A stretch of 64,000 nt of DNA, from the NCBI RefSeq assembly GCF_030866805.1, contig NZ_CP133019.1, positions 2,108,001-2,172,000 on the forward strand. Direction: 5' to 3'. Shown one piece after another: positions 20,758 to 34,662 of the stretch. This DNA is from Microbacterium terrisoli. GTDB lineage: Bacteria > Actinomycetota > Actinomycetes > Actinomycetales > Microbacteriaceae. Position 1 is the stretch's first letter. Each line of letters begins with the position of its first letter. A program made the position numbers and the translations under genes. Under the pieces are notes generated by a model, which was given only the letters and a program-made list of their open reading frames with translations, was not told where the DNA came from and made no database searches.

Positions 20758-23118
20758 GTGCGTTCGGTCCAGGCCGGTCCGGCCATCGCAATCGTCTCCC
20801 AGTCCATGATCCTGGTCGCGCTGGCCACCACGGTCGGGCTCGGAGCACCGGGCTGGATCACCGGCGGTGCCATCGCGATCGTGGGCAGTGCAGCGCTGGC
20901 GCGCGGCCTGACGATCCGCGGCCATGGCGGGTTCGGACCGGCCGACTGGGTGACGCTGGTGCGGGCGACACTGGTGTGCGCGATCGCGGCGTTGACCGCC
21001 GACGCGTTCGATCGCGCGATCCCGGTCGCACTGCTGGTTGCGCTGACCGCCGTCGCACTCGTCCTCGACGCGGTCGACGGCCGCGTCGCACGTGCGACAC
21101 GAACGGCCTCCGACTTCGGAGCGCGCTTCGACATGGAGGTCGACGCTTTCCTCATCCTGGTGCTCAGCGTGTACGTCGCACCGGCGGTGGGCGCGTGGGT
21201 GCTCGGGATCGGCCTGGCGCGGTACGTGTTCGTCGTCGCCGGATGGCTGTTGCCGTGGTTGCGCGCCTGGTCACCGCCGCGGTACTGGGCGAAGGTCGTC
21301 GCGGCGACCCAGGGCATCGTGCTCATGGTGGTGGCCACCGGCGTCCTGCCGCGGCCCGTCGCTCAGATCGCGGCGGCCGTCGCCGGCATCCTGCTCGTCG
21401 AGTCGTTCGCCCGGCAGACATGGTGGCTGTGGCGGCATCGAGAGCCCACCCCGCCGTACTGGCTCGCCACGTCCCCGACACTGACAGCGGCGGCCGGGCT
21501 GCTGGTGTGGTTCATCCTGATCGTGCCGAGCAAGCCGGGCCTGTTCGCTCCGGCTGCGTTCGTGCGCATCCCGCTCGAAGGTCTGGTCCTGGTCGCGCTG
21601 GCCCTCGTGCTGCCGCCGGTGGCGCGACGGGTCGTGGCGCGGGTCTTCGGTGTGCTGCTGGGTCTGCTGGTGATCGTCAAGGTGATCGACACTGTGTTCT
21701 ACACGGTCTTCGACCGGTCGTTCGACATCATCAGCGACGGCTACTACTTCGGGCCGGGCGTCGGCGTGCTCGCGGACTCGATCGGCCGGTTCGGGGCGCT
21801 GACGGTGGCAGCCGCGGCGGTCACGGCAGCCGTGGCGATCGTCCTGGTGATGCCGTTCGTCACGGTGCGACTGGTCGAGGGCGTCGCCGGCACGCGCCGG
21901 ATCTCGATCGGCGCTGTGATCGGCACCGTGATCGGACTCGGCGCACTCGCAGCGCTTCTGGCCGCAACCGGTGCCCGCCTGAGCCCCGCCGGGCCTGTCG
22001 CTTCGACGAGCGCGACCAATCTGATCGTCGGACGGCTGCAGGCGGACATCGCCGATCACGCCGCCTTCGGCGCACAGATCGACCGGGACCCCCTGCGAAA
22101 CGCTCCGCCGGGCGCGCTGCTGACCGGGCTGCGCGGCAAGGACGTCCTGGTCGTGTTCGTGGAGAGCTACGGTCGCACGGCCGTCGAAGGCACCTCTTTC
22201 TCTCCGGGCATCGATGCGGTGCTGACGGCGGGCACCCGGAGTCTGAGTGCGGCCGGCTTCGCCTCGCGCAGCGGATTCGTCACGTCACCGACGTTCGGCG
22301 CCGGCAGCTGGCTGGCCCATGCGACCCTGCAGGCCGGCCTGTGGGTGGACAGTCAGCAGCGGTACAACCAGTTGCTCACGCAGCAGCGGCTGACCCTGTC
22401 CAGTGCTTTCGGGCGTGCCGGCTGGCGCACGGTGTCGATGGTGCCCGCAGACACGATCGACTGGAGTCAGGGTGCCGCGTTCTACCACTTCGACGCCCTC
22501 TACGACTCGAGGAACGTCGGATACCGCGGTCCGCGATTCGGCTACGCGCCGATGCCCGACCAATTCACGTGGTCGGCGTTCCGCCGGCTGGAGCTCGCTG
22601 CACCACACCGCCTGCCGGTCATGGCCGAGATCGACCTCGTCTCCAGCCACCACCCGTGGACACCGCTGCCGCGCCCGGTGCCGTGGAGCGCCGTCGGAGA
22701 CGGCACCGTGTTCGCCGGGATGCCGGAGCAGGATCAGCCGTCGGATGCCGCGCTGGAGGATCCTGCGCAGGTTCGCGCGCAGTACGGTCGATCGATCGAA
22801 TACACGCTGGGCACGCTGTTCTCCTTCATCCAGACCTACCCTGACCCGAATCTGGTCCTGGTCGTGGTCGGCGATCACCAGCCGCACGCGTACGTGTCGG
22901 GGACCCATCCCGGCCATGACGTGCCGATCTCGATCATCGCGCACGATCCGGCGGTGCTGTCCGCGATCGACTCGTGGGGATGGGACGCGGGCATGCTGCC
23001 GGGTCCCACCGCTGCGGTGTGGCCGATGAGCGCCTTCCGCGACCGCTTCGTGGCCGCCTACAGTCCGCAGCTCAGCGTCGGGCCGCCGGACGCTGCGCGA
23101 ACCCCACCAGGCCGGTGA
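20758..23118 (+). CDS. CDP-alcohol phosphotransferase / sulfatase (LtaS-like) fusion membrane protein
   Basis: This 786 aa protein joins two enzyme modules. Residues ~1-215 are a CDP-alcohol phosphotransferase with the D-G-x2-A-R...G-x3-D-x3-D motif at ~104-131 (LDAVDGRVARATR, DFGARFDMEVD). Several further helices follow to ~395. The rest is an alkaline-phosphatase/sulfatase domain with likely metal ligands and nucleophile Glu469 (VFVESYGR), Thr512 (SPTFGAG), the SSHHPW motif and Asp706-His707 (GDHQP). GTG 20758 follows AAAGGAGG. GTG 20737, 7 nt behind a -10, is possible for a leaderless form. It may attach and then process a phospho-alcohol headgroup on a lipid or glycan outside the membrane. 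Confidence 0.82.
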   Translation: MRSVQAGPAIAIVSQSMILVALATTVGLGAPGWITGGAIAIVGSAALARGLTIRGHGGFGPADWVTLVRATLVCAIAALTADAFDRAIPVALLVALTAVALVLDAVDGRVARATRTASDFGARFDMEVDAFLILVLSVYVAPAVGAWVLGIGLARYVFVVAGWLLPWLRAWSPPRYWAKVVAATQGIVLMVVATGVLPRPVAQIAAAVAGILLVESFARQTWWLWRHREPTPPYWLATSPTLTAAAGLLVWFILIVPSKPGLFAPAAFVRIPLEGLVLVALALVLPPVARRVVARVFGVLLGLLVIVKVIDTVFYTVFDRSFDIISDGYYFGPGVGVLADSIGRFGALTVAAAAVTAAVAIVLVMPFVTVRLVEGVAGTRRISIGAVIGTVIGLGALAALLAATGARLSPAGPVASTSATNLIVGRLQADIADHAAFGAQIDRDPLRNAPPGALLTGLRGKDVLVVFVESYGRTAVEGTSFSPGIDAVLTAGTRSLSAAGFASRSGFVTSPTFGAGSWLAHATLQAGLWVDSQQRYNQLLTQQRLTLSSAFGRAGWRTVSMVPADTIDWSQGAAFYHFDALYDSRNVGYRGPRFGYAPMPDQFTWSAFRRLELAAPHRLPVMAEIDLVSSHHPWTPLPRPVPWSAVGDGTVFAGMPEQDQPSDAALEDPAQVRAQYGRSIEYTLGTLFSFIQTYPDPNLVLVVVGDHQPHAYVSGTHPGHDVPISIIAHDPAVLSAIDSWGWDAGMLPGPTAAVWPMSAFRDRFVAAYSPQLSVGPPDAARTPPGR

Positions 23119-23434
23119 TGATCGCGACGACCTCGACGATCGCCGCCACCCAGACCTCCCAGATGGTCCAATGCTCGTGCACGCCGAACAATCCCACCGT
23201 GGCGGAGATCAGGAAGGCGCCCAGGGTGGCTGCCCCGAACAGGACCGTCAGCACCCACGGCACCCGGCTGGTGCGCCACCACAGCAGCAGCGCGACGATG
23301 ATCAGCCCGACGATGAAGTTGGTCAGCATCGCCGGCCCGACATAGGGCGTATCTCGGAAGACCAGAATCCACTGCTCGAGGTGGATGATCGCCGAGATGA
23401 GCACGGCGACCGCCGCCACGATACGAATCGCCAT
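23072..23434 (-). CDS. Small four-helix membrane protein
   Basis: A 120 aa protein of unknown function with four predicted transmembrane segments, the first at MAIRIVAAVAVLISAIIHLE. The ATG follows GAGAGGAACTGATC. Its 3' end overlaps the end of the convergent CDP-alcohol fusion gene by 47 bp. It sits alone between uvrC and the accessory island. Similar short proteins are common in actinobacteria, but I cannot name a family. Confidence 0.75.
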   Translation of the reverse strand: MAIRIVAAVAVLISAIIHLEQWILVFRDTPYVGPAMLTNFIVGLIIVALLLWWRTSRVPWVLTVLFGAATLGAFLISATVGLFGVHEHWTIWEVWVAAIVEVVAIITGLVGFAQRPAARR

Positions 23435-23530
23435 GATCAGTTCCTCTCAGTGTGTCCACCAGAGCGCCACGCAGCGTCGCATGATCGTGATCAGAGCATA
23501 GCGGTCGTCGGGCCCACGCCGGCCCGATCG

Positions 23531-25393
23531 TCAGCGACGCGCCAGGTGGGTGTGCACGGTGGCGGCCAGGCTCGGACCGATGCCGGGCAGCTCGGCGATC
23601 TGCTCGGGCGTCGCCTCGCGCAGTGCGCTCACCGACCCGAAGTGCCGAAGCAGCGATTTGATGCGGGCCGGCCCCAATCCGGGTATCTCGGCGAGCACCG
23701 TGCTGATGTCGCGCTTGCGGCGCTTGCGCTGATGGGTGATCGCGAACCGATGCGCCTCGTCGCGCAGCCGCTGCAGCAGGTACAGCGCCTCGGAGGTGCG
23801 CGGCAGGATCACCGGAAAGTCCTGGTCGGGCAGCCACACTTCCTCGAGGCGCTTCGCGATGCCGCACAGCGCGATCTCGGGGTGCGCGGCGTCGGCCAGC
23901 GCCCGGGCGGCTGCGGCCACCTGCGGCTGCCCGCCGTCGACGAGAAGCAGCTGCGGCGGGTAGGCGAATCGCTTCTTCTTGCCGGTCTCCTCCTCGGGTT
24001 CGTCGGGCACATCCAGGTGAGCAAGCCGACGCATGAGCACCTGGTACATCGAATCCGTGTCATCGGTGGTCTGCGGCACCGAGAACGAGCGGTACTGGTC
24101 TTTGCGCGGCAGGCCGTCTTCGAACACCACCATCGAGGCCACGACGTTCGTCCCGGACAGGTGGGAGATGTCATAGCACTCGATGCGCAGCGGCGCCTCG
24201 GTCATGCCCAGCGCCTCCTGCAGGTCGGTCAGCGCCTGCGTTCGGGCGACGTAATCACTCGTGCGGCGGGTCCTGTGCAGCACGAGCGCCTGCTGGGCGT
24301 TGCGGGTCGCCGTGGCCAGCAGGTCTGCCTTGCCGCCGCGCCGGGCCACCCCGAGCGTCACCTTGCGGCCGCGCTTCTCACGCAGCCACGCCTGGAGTTC
24401 GGGAGCGTCTTCGGGCAGCTGCGGCACGAGGATCTGACGCGGGATGTCGACGGGATCCGCGTTGCCGTACACGCGCTGCAGCACCTGGTCGACCAGCTCG
24501 GCGCCGGAGATGTCGAGCTCTTTCTCGATCGTCATGGCGCGCACTCCGCGCACCCGTCCGCCGCGCACCACGAAGTGCTGCACGGTTGCGGCGAGTTCGT
24601 CTTCGGCGATGCCGAACAGATCCGCGTCCATGTCGGGTGCCAGCACCAGCGCGCTCTTGCTGAGCACGGCATCGATCGCGGCGAGCTTGTCGCGGTACTC
24701 CGCCGCCGCCTCGTAGTCCATGGCCGCTGCCGCCGCCCGCATCCGCTTCGTCAGGTCGGTGCGGAAGCGCTCGTCACCGCCGGAGAGGAATGCGACGAAG
24801 TCTTCGACCATCGCGCGGTGCTCTTCGACCGTCACCTTCATCGAGCAGGGACCGCCGCACCGCCCGATCTGCCCAGGAAAGCACGGGCGGCCGGTGGCCA
24901 TCGCTCGCTTGTAGGACGCGTCGCTGCAGGTGCGGATCGGAAACACCTTGATCATCAGATCGATCGTGTCGTGCACGGCCCAGACCTTCGGGTAGGGCCC
25001 GAAGTACTTCGCGCCCTTGATGCGGTGGTTGCGGGTCACGATCACGCGGGGTGCCTCATCGGCGAGGGTCACGGCCAGAAACGGGTAGGACTTGTCATCC
25101 TTGTAGCGCACGTTGAACTGCGGCTTGAACTCCTGGATCCACATGTACTCCAGCTGCAGCGCCTCCACGTCGCTGCCGACCACGGTCCACTCGACCGAAG
25201 CGGCCGTGGTCACCATGCGACGGGTGCGCTCGTGCAGCGTGCGCAGCGGCGCGAAGTAGTTCGACAGTCGTGCGCGCAGGTTCTTCGCCTTGCCCACGTA
25301 GAGGATGCGCCCGGCGCGGTCACGGAACTTGTACACTCCGGGCTCGGTGGGGATCTCGCCCTGTTTCGGCTTGTAGGGCAGCTGGTCGGCCAC
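23531..25393 (-). CDS. uvrC: Excinuclease ABC subunit C
   Basis: UvrC makes the dual incisions in nucleotide excision repair. The 620 aa protein starts with the GIY-YIG nuclease domain ([25 protein letters not shown]). The UVR motif lies near residue 210, the RNase H-like nuclease contains [21 protein letters not shown], and two C-terminal helix-hairpin-helix motifs include [17 protein letters not shown] and LPGIGPSLA. It begins 6 nt after uvrA ends, so uvrA-uvrC are likely cotranscribed. Confidence 0.96.
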   Translation of the reverse strand: MADQLPYKPKQGEIPTEPGVYKFRDRAGRILYVGKAKNLRARLSNYFAPLRTLHERTRRMVTTAASVEWTVVGSDVEALQLEYMWIQEFKPQFNVRYKDDKSYPFLAVTLADEAPRVIVTRNHRIKGAKYFGPYPKVWAVHDTIDLMIKVFPIRTCSDASYKRAMATGRPCFPGQIGRCGGPCSMKVTVEEHRAMVEDFVAFLSGGDERFRTDLTKRMRAAAAAMDYEAAAEYRDKLAAIDAVLSKSALVLAPDMDADLFGIAEDELAATVQHFVVRGGRVRGVRAMTIEKELDISGAELVDQVLQRVYGNADPVDIPRQILVPQLPEDAPELQAWLREKRGRKVTLGVARRGGKADLLATATRNAQQALVLHRTRRTSDYVARTQALTDLQEALGMTEAPLRIECYDISHLSGTNVVASMVVFEDGLPRKDQYRSFSVPQTTDDTDSMYQVLMRRLAHLDVPDEPEEETGKKKRFAYPPQLLLVDGGQPQVAAAARALADAAHPEIALCGIAKRLEEVWLPDQDFPVILPRTSEALYLLQRLRDEAHRFAITHQRKRRKRDISTVLAEIPGLGPARIKSLLRHFGSVSALREATPEQIAELPGIGPSLAATVHTHLARR

Positions 25394-25399
25394 CGCTGA

Positions 25400-28297
<2,898 letters not shown>

Positions 28298-28303
28298 CCG
28301 TCA

Positions 28304-28309
28304 AGTCTA
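28304..28309 (-). promoter_or_regulatory. -10 element for leaderless uvrA
   Basis: TAGACT is separated from the uvrA GTG by 6 nt, placing the expected transcription start on the start codon. The spacing repeats at many other genes of this window. Confidence 0.55.
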
Positions 28310-28348
28310 TTTCGGGCCTCGGACACCCATCCCGCCCCGTGTTCGCCC

Positions 28349-28942
28349 TCAGCGTCGCCGCGCCAGTCGCGCCAAGGCGATCACCATCGCCAGCCCGCAC
28401 AGCGCCGCGCCCACCGCCACCGCACCACCGGCGATCGCACCGCCGACGTGTCCGGCACGCGCCCACAGGGCCAGTGCCAGTACGGGCTGGGCGACGACTT
28501 CGATGACCAGCCAGCGACGGGCAGGGACCGCCAGCGCCCGCACCTGCAGTCGCCCGCGGGCCGGCAGCACCAGGATCAGGCCGGCCAGCACGTGCAGCAG
28601 GTGCACCGCGATCAGCGCGATGTACCCGCGCGGGTCGGCCACCGCCGCCGGGTGCGCGAGCTGTGCCATGGCGATCACGAACGCTGCGGCCCAGCCCAGG
28701 AGGCTTGCCGGCAGCACCGCGCCGACGAGGGCCAACGCGACGGCGATCAGCGCGTAGGGCAGCGGTGCGACGGCGAACGCCACGCACGCCGCGGCCACGA
28801 GGGCCACGCGCAGCGCCGCCAGCGGCACCCACGGCCCGATCTCCAGGTGCGCTCCTGCACCGCGGGGCCCTGCCGCGCCGCGCTCGGCGGCCGCGCCGCC
28901 TGGTCGGGCCGTCTCCGCGCCCTCGCGCTCCCGCATGCTCAC
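28349..28942 (-). CDS. Hydrophobic membrane protein of the MoxR operon
   Basis: A 197 aa protein of unknown function, Ala/Val/Leu-rich, with about five helices after a hydrophilic Arg/Glu/Gly-rich N-terminal stretch of ~35 residues. GTG 28942 overlaps the DUF58 stop by 4 bp, which matches the coupling in the rest of the operon; ATG 28936 is an alternative. It is the last gene of DUF4129-31226-moxR-DUF58. Its place suggests a role in the same envelope-associated module, but no domain was recognised. Confidence 0.75.
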   Translation of the reverse strand: MSMREREGAETARPGGAAAERGAAGPRGAGAHLEIGPWVPLAALRVALVAAACVAFAVAPLPYALIAVALALVGAVLPASLLGWAAAFVIAMAQLAHPAAVADPRGYIALIAVHLLHVLAGLILVLPARGRLQVRALAVPARRWLVIEVVAQPVLALALWARAGHVGGAIAGGAVAVGAALCGLAMVIALARLARRR

Positions 28943-30225
28943 CGGCGCCTCCGCCTCCGCGTCATGGCGCGCAGCGCCGCGGTGCGCGAGCCCGCCGAGC
29001 CATCCCACACCAGCAGGTCCGCACCGGCGGCGACGACATCGGCGAGTCGGTCCGCACGCATGCCCAGGACGATGCGCGATGCGGCGATCTCTTCGCGCCT
29101 GAGCCGCTCGCTGCGCAGCTGCGGCAGGACGTCCACCGCGAGCACCCGCAAGCCCGAGGCGCGCCAGAGCTCGGCCAGTCGCACCGGCTCGTCATCGAGG
29201 AACGTCGACATCAGCACCACCAGCGCGCCGCTGGGCACCAGCGGAGTCCGGCGGCGGGTGGCCCTCGGCTGCGGGGCGGCGGTGGCGATCGAGGCGCGCA
29301 GACGCTCGCGCTGACGGGCGCCCGAGCCGCGCCGCACGGCCGACCCGAGTCGCGAGAGCAGCTGGAAGGAGACCTGGTCACCGGCATCCAGATACGCGCA
29401 CGCGACGCTCCAAGCCGTCTCTCGCGCGATGTCCATCGACGTGGGCACCTGCAACGCGCGGTCCCCGCGCAACCAGTCCCCGGGCATCCCCGACAGGTCT
29501 TCGCCGTCGTCCAGGATCAGCGCCACATCGATGTCGGCGGTGGCGAAGGTGCGCCGTACGAACAGATCCCCCGGCCGTCGGGCAAGACGCGCCGTCGCCT
29601 TCCAGTCGATGCGCTGCAGGCGATCGCCGGTGGTGAACGGGTGGATGTCGCGGAACTCTCCGCCGTCGCCCGGGCGGGGCGCATCATGCCCTCCCGTCAG
29701 GCCGCTGGGCACGCGCGGCAGCGGCAGGAAAGGAAGCGGTCGCACCGGCGGCACGATGCGCGCCGACAGGCGCGAGAGGGTGGATGCCGCAGCCGCCCAG
29801 GTGCCGTCGGCACCCACAGCGCAGGTCTCGGTGGCAACCAGCTGCTGATCGCCGGAGTGCACTGTCGACAAGCGCAGAGCGAACGAACTGCGGGGGGCGG
29901 CCAACACGACCCGTTCGGTGCGGTACGAGAGCATCGTCGCCGAAACGACCGCGAGCTCGGCGCCCGGGGCGCGCACCTCGCCGCGGACGATGACCACGGG
30001 GTACTCCGCGGGCGAGGGCGCCCTCTGCCCGGCGGTGATGCGCGCGAGGGCTGTCCGCGTCGCCGCCGTTCGTCGCCCCGTGCCCAGCGCCAGGGCGACG
30101 GCAGAGACCAGCACGGCGCCGATCACTGCCAGCTCGGGTCTGCCGAAGCCCAGTGCGGCCGCCACCAAGACGACGCCGAGCCCTGCACCGGCGAAGGCCG
30201 CGGGAGACAGTGGTGCGCGCATCAC
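28939..30225 (-). CDS. DUF58 domain-containing protein
   Basis: A 428 aa protein with two N-terminal helices (about 12-50), then a beta-rich part and the DUF58 signature GGEFRDIHPFTTGDRLQRIDW near residue 190. A VWA-like region follows with VALILDDGEDLSG. DUF58 proteins pair with MoxR ATPases, which are thought to remodel or activate VWA-type partners at the membrane; the pairing is seen here. GTG 30225 overlaps the moxR stop by 4 bp. Confidence 0.9.
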   Translation of the reverse strand: MMRAPLSPAAFAGAGLGVVLVAAALGFGRPELAVIGAVLVSAVALALGTGRRTAATRTALARITAGQRAPSPAEYPVVIVRGEVRAPGAELAVVSATMLSYRTERVVLAAPRSSFALRLSTVHSGDQQLVATETCAVGADGTWAAAASTLSRLSARIVPPVRPLPFLPLPRVPSGLTGGHDAPRPGDGGEFRDIHPFTTGDRLQRIDWKATARLARRPGDLFVRRTFATADIDVALILDDGEDLSGMPGDWLRGDRALQVPTSMDIARETAWSVACAYLDAGDQVSFQLLSRLGSAVRRGSGARQRERLRASIATAAPQPRATRRRTPLVPSGALVVLMSTFLDDEPVRLAELWRASGLRVLAVDVLPQLRSERLRREEIAASRIVLGMRADRLADVVAAGADLLVWDGSAGSRTAALRAMTRRRRRR

Positions 30226-31229
30226 GTCGTGCTGCGCGCAACCGTCGGCGGCACGGCCACCTTCGACACGATCGCCTCGATCACGCGCGCCGGGTCTGTG
30301 CCTGCAGCCCAGGCCGCCGGCGTCAGGGTGAGGCGGTGCGCGAGCACCGGTACGGCGATGCGCTTGACGTCGTCAGGCGTCACGTAGTCGCGGCCGGCGA
30401 TGACCGCGACGGCGCGGGCCATGAGCATGAGCCCCTGCGATCCGCGCGGTGACGCCCCGACCTCGACTGCCGCGTCCGATCGCGTGGCCGCCGCCAGCCG
30501 CACGCAGTAGTTCAGGATGTCGGGATCCACGTGGACCCTCTCGACGCCGGCCTGCATCGCCAGCAGCTGGTCGGCATCCACCACCTGAGCGACGGTGGCC
30601 ACCTCCGTTCTGCGCGCGATGCGGTTGGCCAGGATGCGCTGCTCTCCGTCGCCGTCGGGGTAGCCCACGCTGAGACGCACCAGGAAGCGGTCCAGCTGCG
30701 CTTCGGGAAGGGCGTAGGTGCCCTCATACTCGATCGGGTTGGCCGTGGCGATCAGATGGAACGGCTTGGGCAGCGCGAAGCTCGTGCCTTCGACGGTCAC
30801 TTGGCCTTCGGCCATCGCCTCCAGCAGCGCCGACTGCGTCTTGGGCGCTGTGCGGTTCAGCTCGTCCGCCAGCAGCAGCCCGGTGAAGATCGGGCCGGGA
30901 CGGAACTCGAACGACCCGCTGTCGGGCGCATACACGTATGAACCGGTGATGTCGGAGGGCAGCAGGTCGGGAGTGCACTGCAGGCGGCGAAAGGCCAGCC
31001 CCGACGCCTGCGCCAGAGACCGCGCGGCCAGCGTCTTGCCCAGTCCCGGCACGTCTTCGAACAGCACATGGCCGCCGGCGAGGATCGCCGCCAGCGCGAA
31101 TCGCAGCGGCTCTTCCTGTCCGATCACGACAGTGCCGAGCTCGGTCAGGATGTCATGCGCGATCTCGCCGACGCGGTCGGGCGGGAGCGCCGGGGCCGTC
31201 TCGTTCGTCCTCGGGTGTGGCTGTGTCAC
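30222..31229 (-). CDS. MoxR family AAA+ ATPase
   Basis: This cytoplasmic AAA+ chaperone-type ATPase has 335 aa. Walker A is in LFEDVPGLGKTLAARSLA, Walker B in LLLADELNRT, and sensor 1 in LIATANPIEYEGTYALPEAQLDRF. It ends with the helical lid region containing GASPRGSQGLML. It overlaps the genes on both sides by 4 bp. The DUF58 partner downstream and the DUF4129 protein upstream form the usual MoxR module, whose exact role in actinobacteria is unsettled. Confidence 0.93.
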   Translation of the reverse strand: MTQPHPRTNETAPALPPDRVGEIAHDILTELGTVVIGQEEPLRFALAAILAGGHVLFEDVPGLGKTLAARSLAQASGLAFRRLQCTPDLLPSDITGSYVYAPDSGSFEFRPGPIFTGLLLADELNRTAPKTQSALLEAMAEGQVTVEGTSFALPKPFHLIATANPIEYEGTYALPEAQLDRFLVRLSVGYPDGDGEQRILANRIARRTEVATVAQVVDADQLLAMQAGVERVHVDPDILNYCVRLAAATRSDAAVEVGASPRGSQGLMLMARAVAVIAGRDYVTPDDVKRIAVPVLAHRLTLTPAAWAAGTDPARVIEAIVSKVAVPPTVARSTT

Positions 31230-31723
31230 GGCGATCCTTTCGACGGAGGGACGGCGCTCGCTGCGAGCTGGTCGAGGCGGTCAAGACAGTATTCGACATC
31301 GGACATCGTGACCCGGCCGCCCCGACCGAGAACGGCCACCGCACGCGGGGTGAGCACCTCGGCGATGCGCGCGGCATCCTCCGGGTCGTCCACGTCGAGC
31401 CCGCGACGACGCAGGCGCGACCGGGCGTATGCGCGCAGGCGCTTGCGGCCGGAATCCGAGACCTCATTGCGGCGCCCGCGCAGCGACCACGCCGTCTGGC
31501 TCACCTCGGAACGTGTGCCGGGGCGCGGGTCCACGGCCGGGCGGACGAACAGCGGGCGCTCGGCGTCGTCGAACCCGGCCCAGCCGGCGCCAAAGGCCAC
31601 GATCAGCACTGCCGCGGCAAGAGCGAACGGCCACGACATCCCGAAGAACCACAGCACACCGCCGACCGCGGCCCCCGCGACCGCAGACCAGGTCAGCACC
31701 CCTGCGAACCGTTCGCCGCTCAT
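31226..31723 (-). CDS. Membrane protein of the MoxR module
   Basis: A 165 aa protein with two close helices at about 8-50, followed by a basic, helical cytoplasmic domain (RRNEVSDSGRKRLRAYARSRL). No named family was recognised. ATG 31723 lies 2 nt after the DUF4129 stop behind GGGTGATC; GTG 31729 is an alternative with a GTGA overlap. The stop overlaps the moxR start by 4 bp. Small two-helix proteins often sit between DUF4129 and moxR genes in this group. Confidence 0.8.
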   Translation of the reverse strand: MSGERFAGVLTWSAVAGAAVGGVLWFFGMSWPFALAAAVLIVAFGAGWAGFDDAERPLFVRPAVDPRPGTRSEVSQTAWSLRGRRNEVSDSGRKRLRAYARSRLRRRGLDVDDPEDAARIAEVLTPRAVAVLGRGGRVTMSDVEYCLDRLDQLAASAVPPSKGSP

Positions 31724-31725
31724 GA

Positions 31726-32502
31726 TCACCCTGCCGCCTGCGGGGCGGGCCCACCCGAGCCCTGCGTCGCCGTGTCGGTCATGGGAGCCGGCGCCGGCTC
31801 GCCATGCCACGAGGCCTGCAGACGCAGCAGGCACTCGCGAGCTTCGACCACGGTCTGGGCGTCGACCTCGCGCGAGCCGAACCGCACGTCGTGATAGAGC
31901 CGCAGCAGGCGCTGCGCGGCGTCGCGATCGGTGTCGAAGCGCTGCACGATCCGCGCAGCGTATTCGGCTGCCGTCTCGGCATCCTCGCGACGCGCCCCGG
32001 CGGCCATGGCAGCGTCTTCGAGGCCGAGCCAGGCCTGGACGACGGCGTCGCCAGGAGCGCGAGGCTCGTTCAGCAGGGCGAGAGCGCGCGCGATGCCGCG
32101 TTGCATGACCGGAGCCGCCACGACCGCATCCGCATCCAGCACCGCCGACGCGCCCCCGGACTGCGCGGCGTGGTCGCGGCGCACACGCCGCCTCCGGTCG
32201 GAGATCCGCCGGAGCACCAGTCGCACGATCAGAGCCACGATCAGCACCGCGACGGCCACGGCGACGATCTCGAGGATCGCGACGAAGATCCTGCCGACAA
32301 GGTCGCCGCCGTGATCTGTCAGCGGCAGGCCCCCGTCGCCGGAATCCTGGGCCGGCATCGTGGGCATCGACGCGATCGGCGCGGGCACCCAGCGCGGCGG
32401 GCCGGTCTCGACCGGTCCTGCCAGCACCGACCCGACCACAACGGCGGCCCCGGCGACCACGACGGCCGTGATCAGCCCGACGCGACCGTTGCGATACCTC
32501 AC
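31726..32502 (-). CDS. DUF4129 domain-containing membrane protein
   Basis: A 258 aa protein: N-terminal helix (about 8-30), an extracytoplasmic segment rich in Pro/Gly/Asp, a second helix around 70-98, then the cytoplasmic DUF4129 domain (AVVQAWLGLEDAAMAAGARR, ETAAEYAARIV). DUF4129 is often fused to or located beside transglutaminase-like proteins in MoxR operons; no such protein is present here. The GTG start is 6 nt behind TAGCGT, so it is probably a leaderless operon head. Confidence 0.88.
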   Translation of the reverse strand: MRYRNGRVGLITAVVVAGAAVVVGSVLAGPVETGPPRWVPAPIASMPTMPAQDSGDGGLPLTDHGGDLVGRIFVAILEIVAVAVAVLIVALIVRLVLRRISDRRRRVRRDHAAQSGGASAVLDADAVVAAPVMQRGIARALALLNEPRAPGDAVVQAWLGLEDAAMAAGARREDAETAAEYAARIVQRFDTDRDAAQRLLRLYHDVRFGSREVDAQTVVEARECLLRLQASWHGEPAPAPMTDTATQGSGGPAPQAAG

Positions 32503-32508
32503 TCCCTC

Positions 32509-32514
32509 ACGCTA
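32509..32514 (-). promoter_or_regulatory. -10 element for the MoxR operon
   Basis: TAGCGT, then 6 nt (GAGGGA), then the GTG of the DUF4129 gene. The same hexamer and spacing precede the sensor-kinase gene at 41974. Confidence 0.5.
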
Positions 32515-32532
32515 TCGGAGGTTTCGCGCGCG

Positions 32533-34614
<2,082 letters not shown>

Positions 34615-34620
34615 CCTTCC

Positions 34621-34626
34621 AGGCTA
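34621..34626 (-). promoter_or_regulatory. -10 element for uvrB
   Basis: TAGCCT followed by GGAAGG and the uvrB ATG. hisD has the same TAGCCTGGAA string at the same distance (61616-61621). The GGAAGG could also serve as a ribosome site, but it abuts the ATG too closely. Confidence 0.5.
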
Positions 34627-34662
34627 CGACTCCCCTACGACACTGCGACCGGGCGCCCTGGT

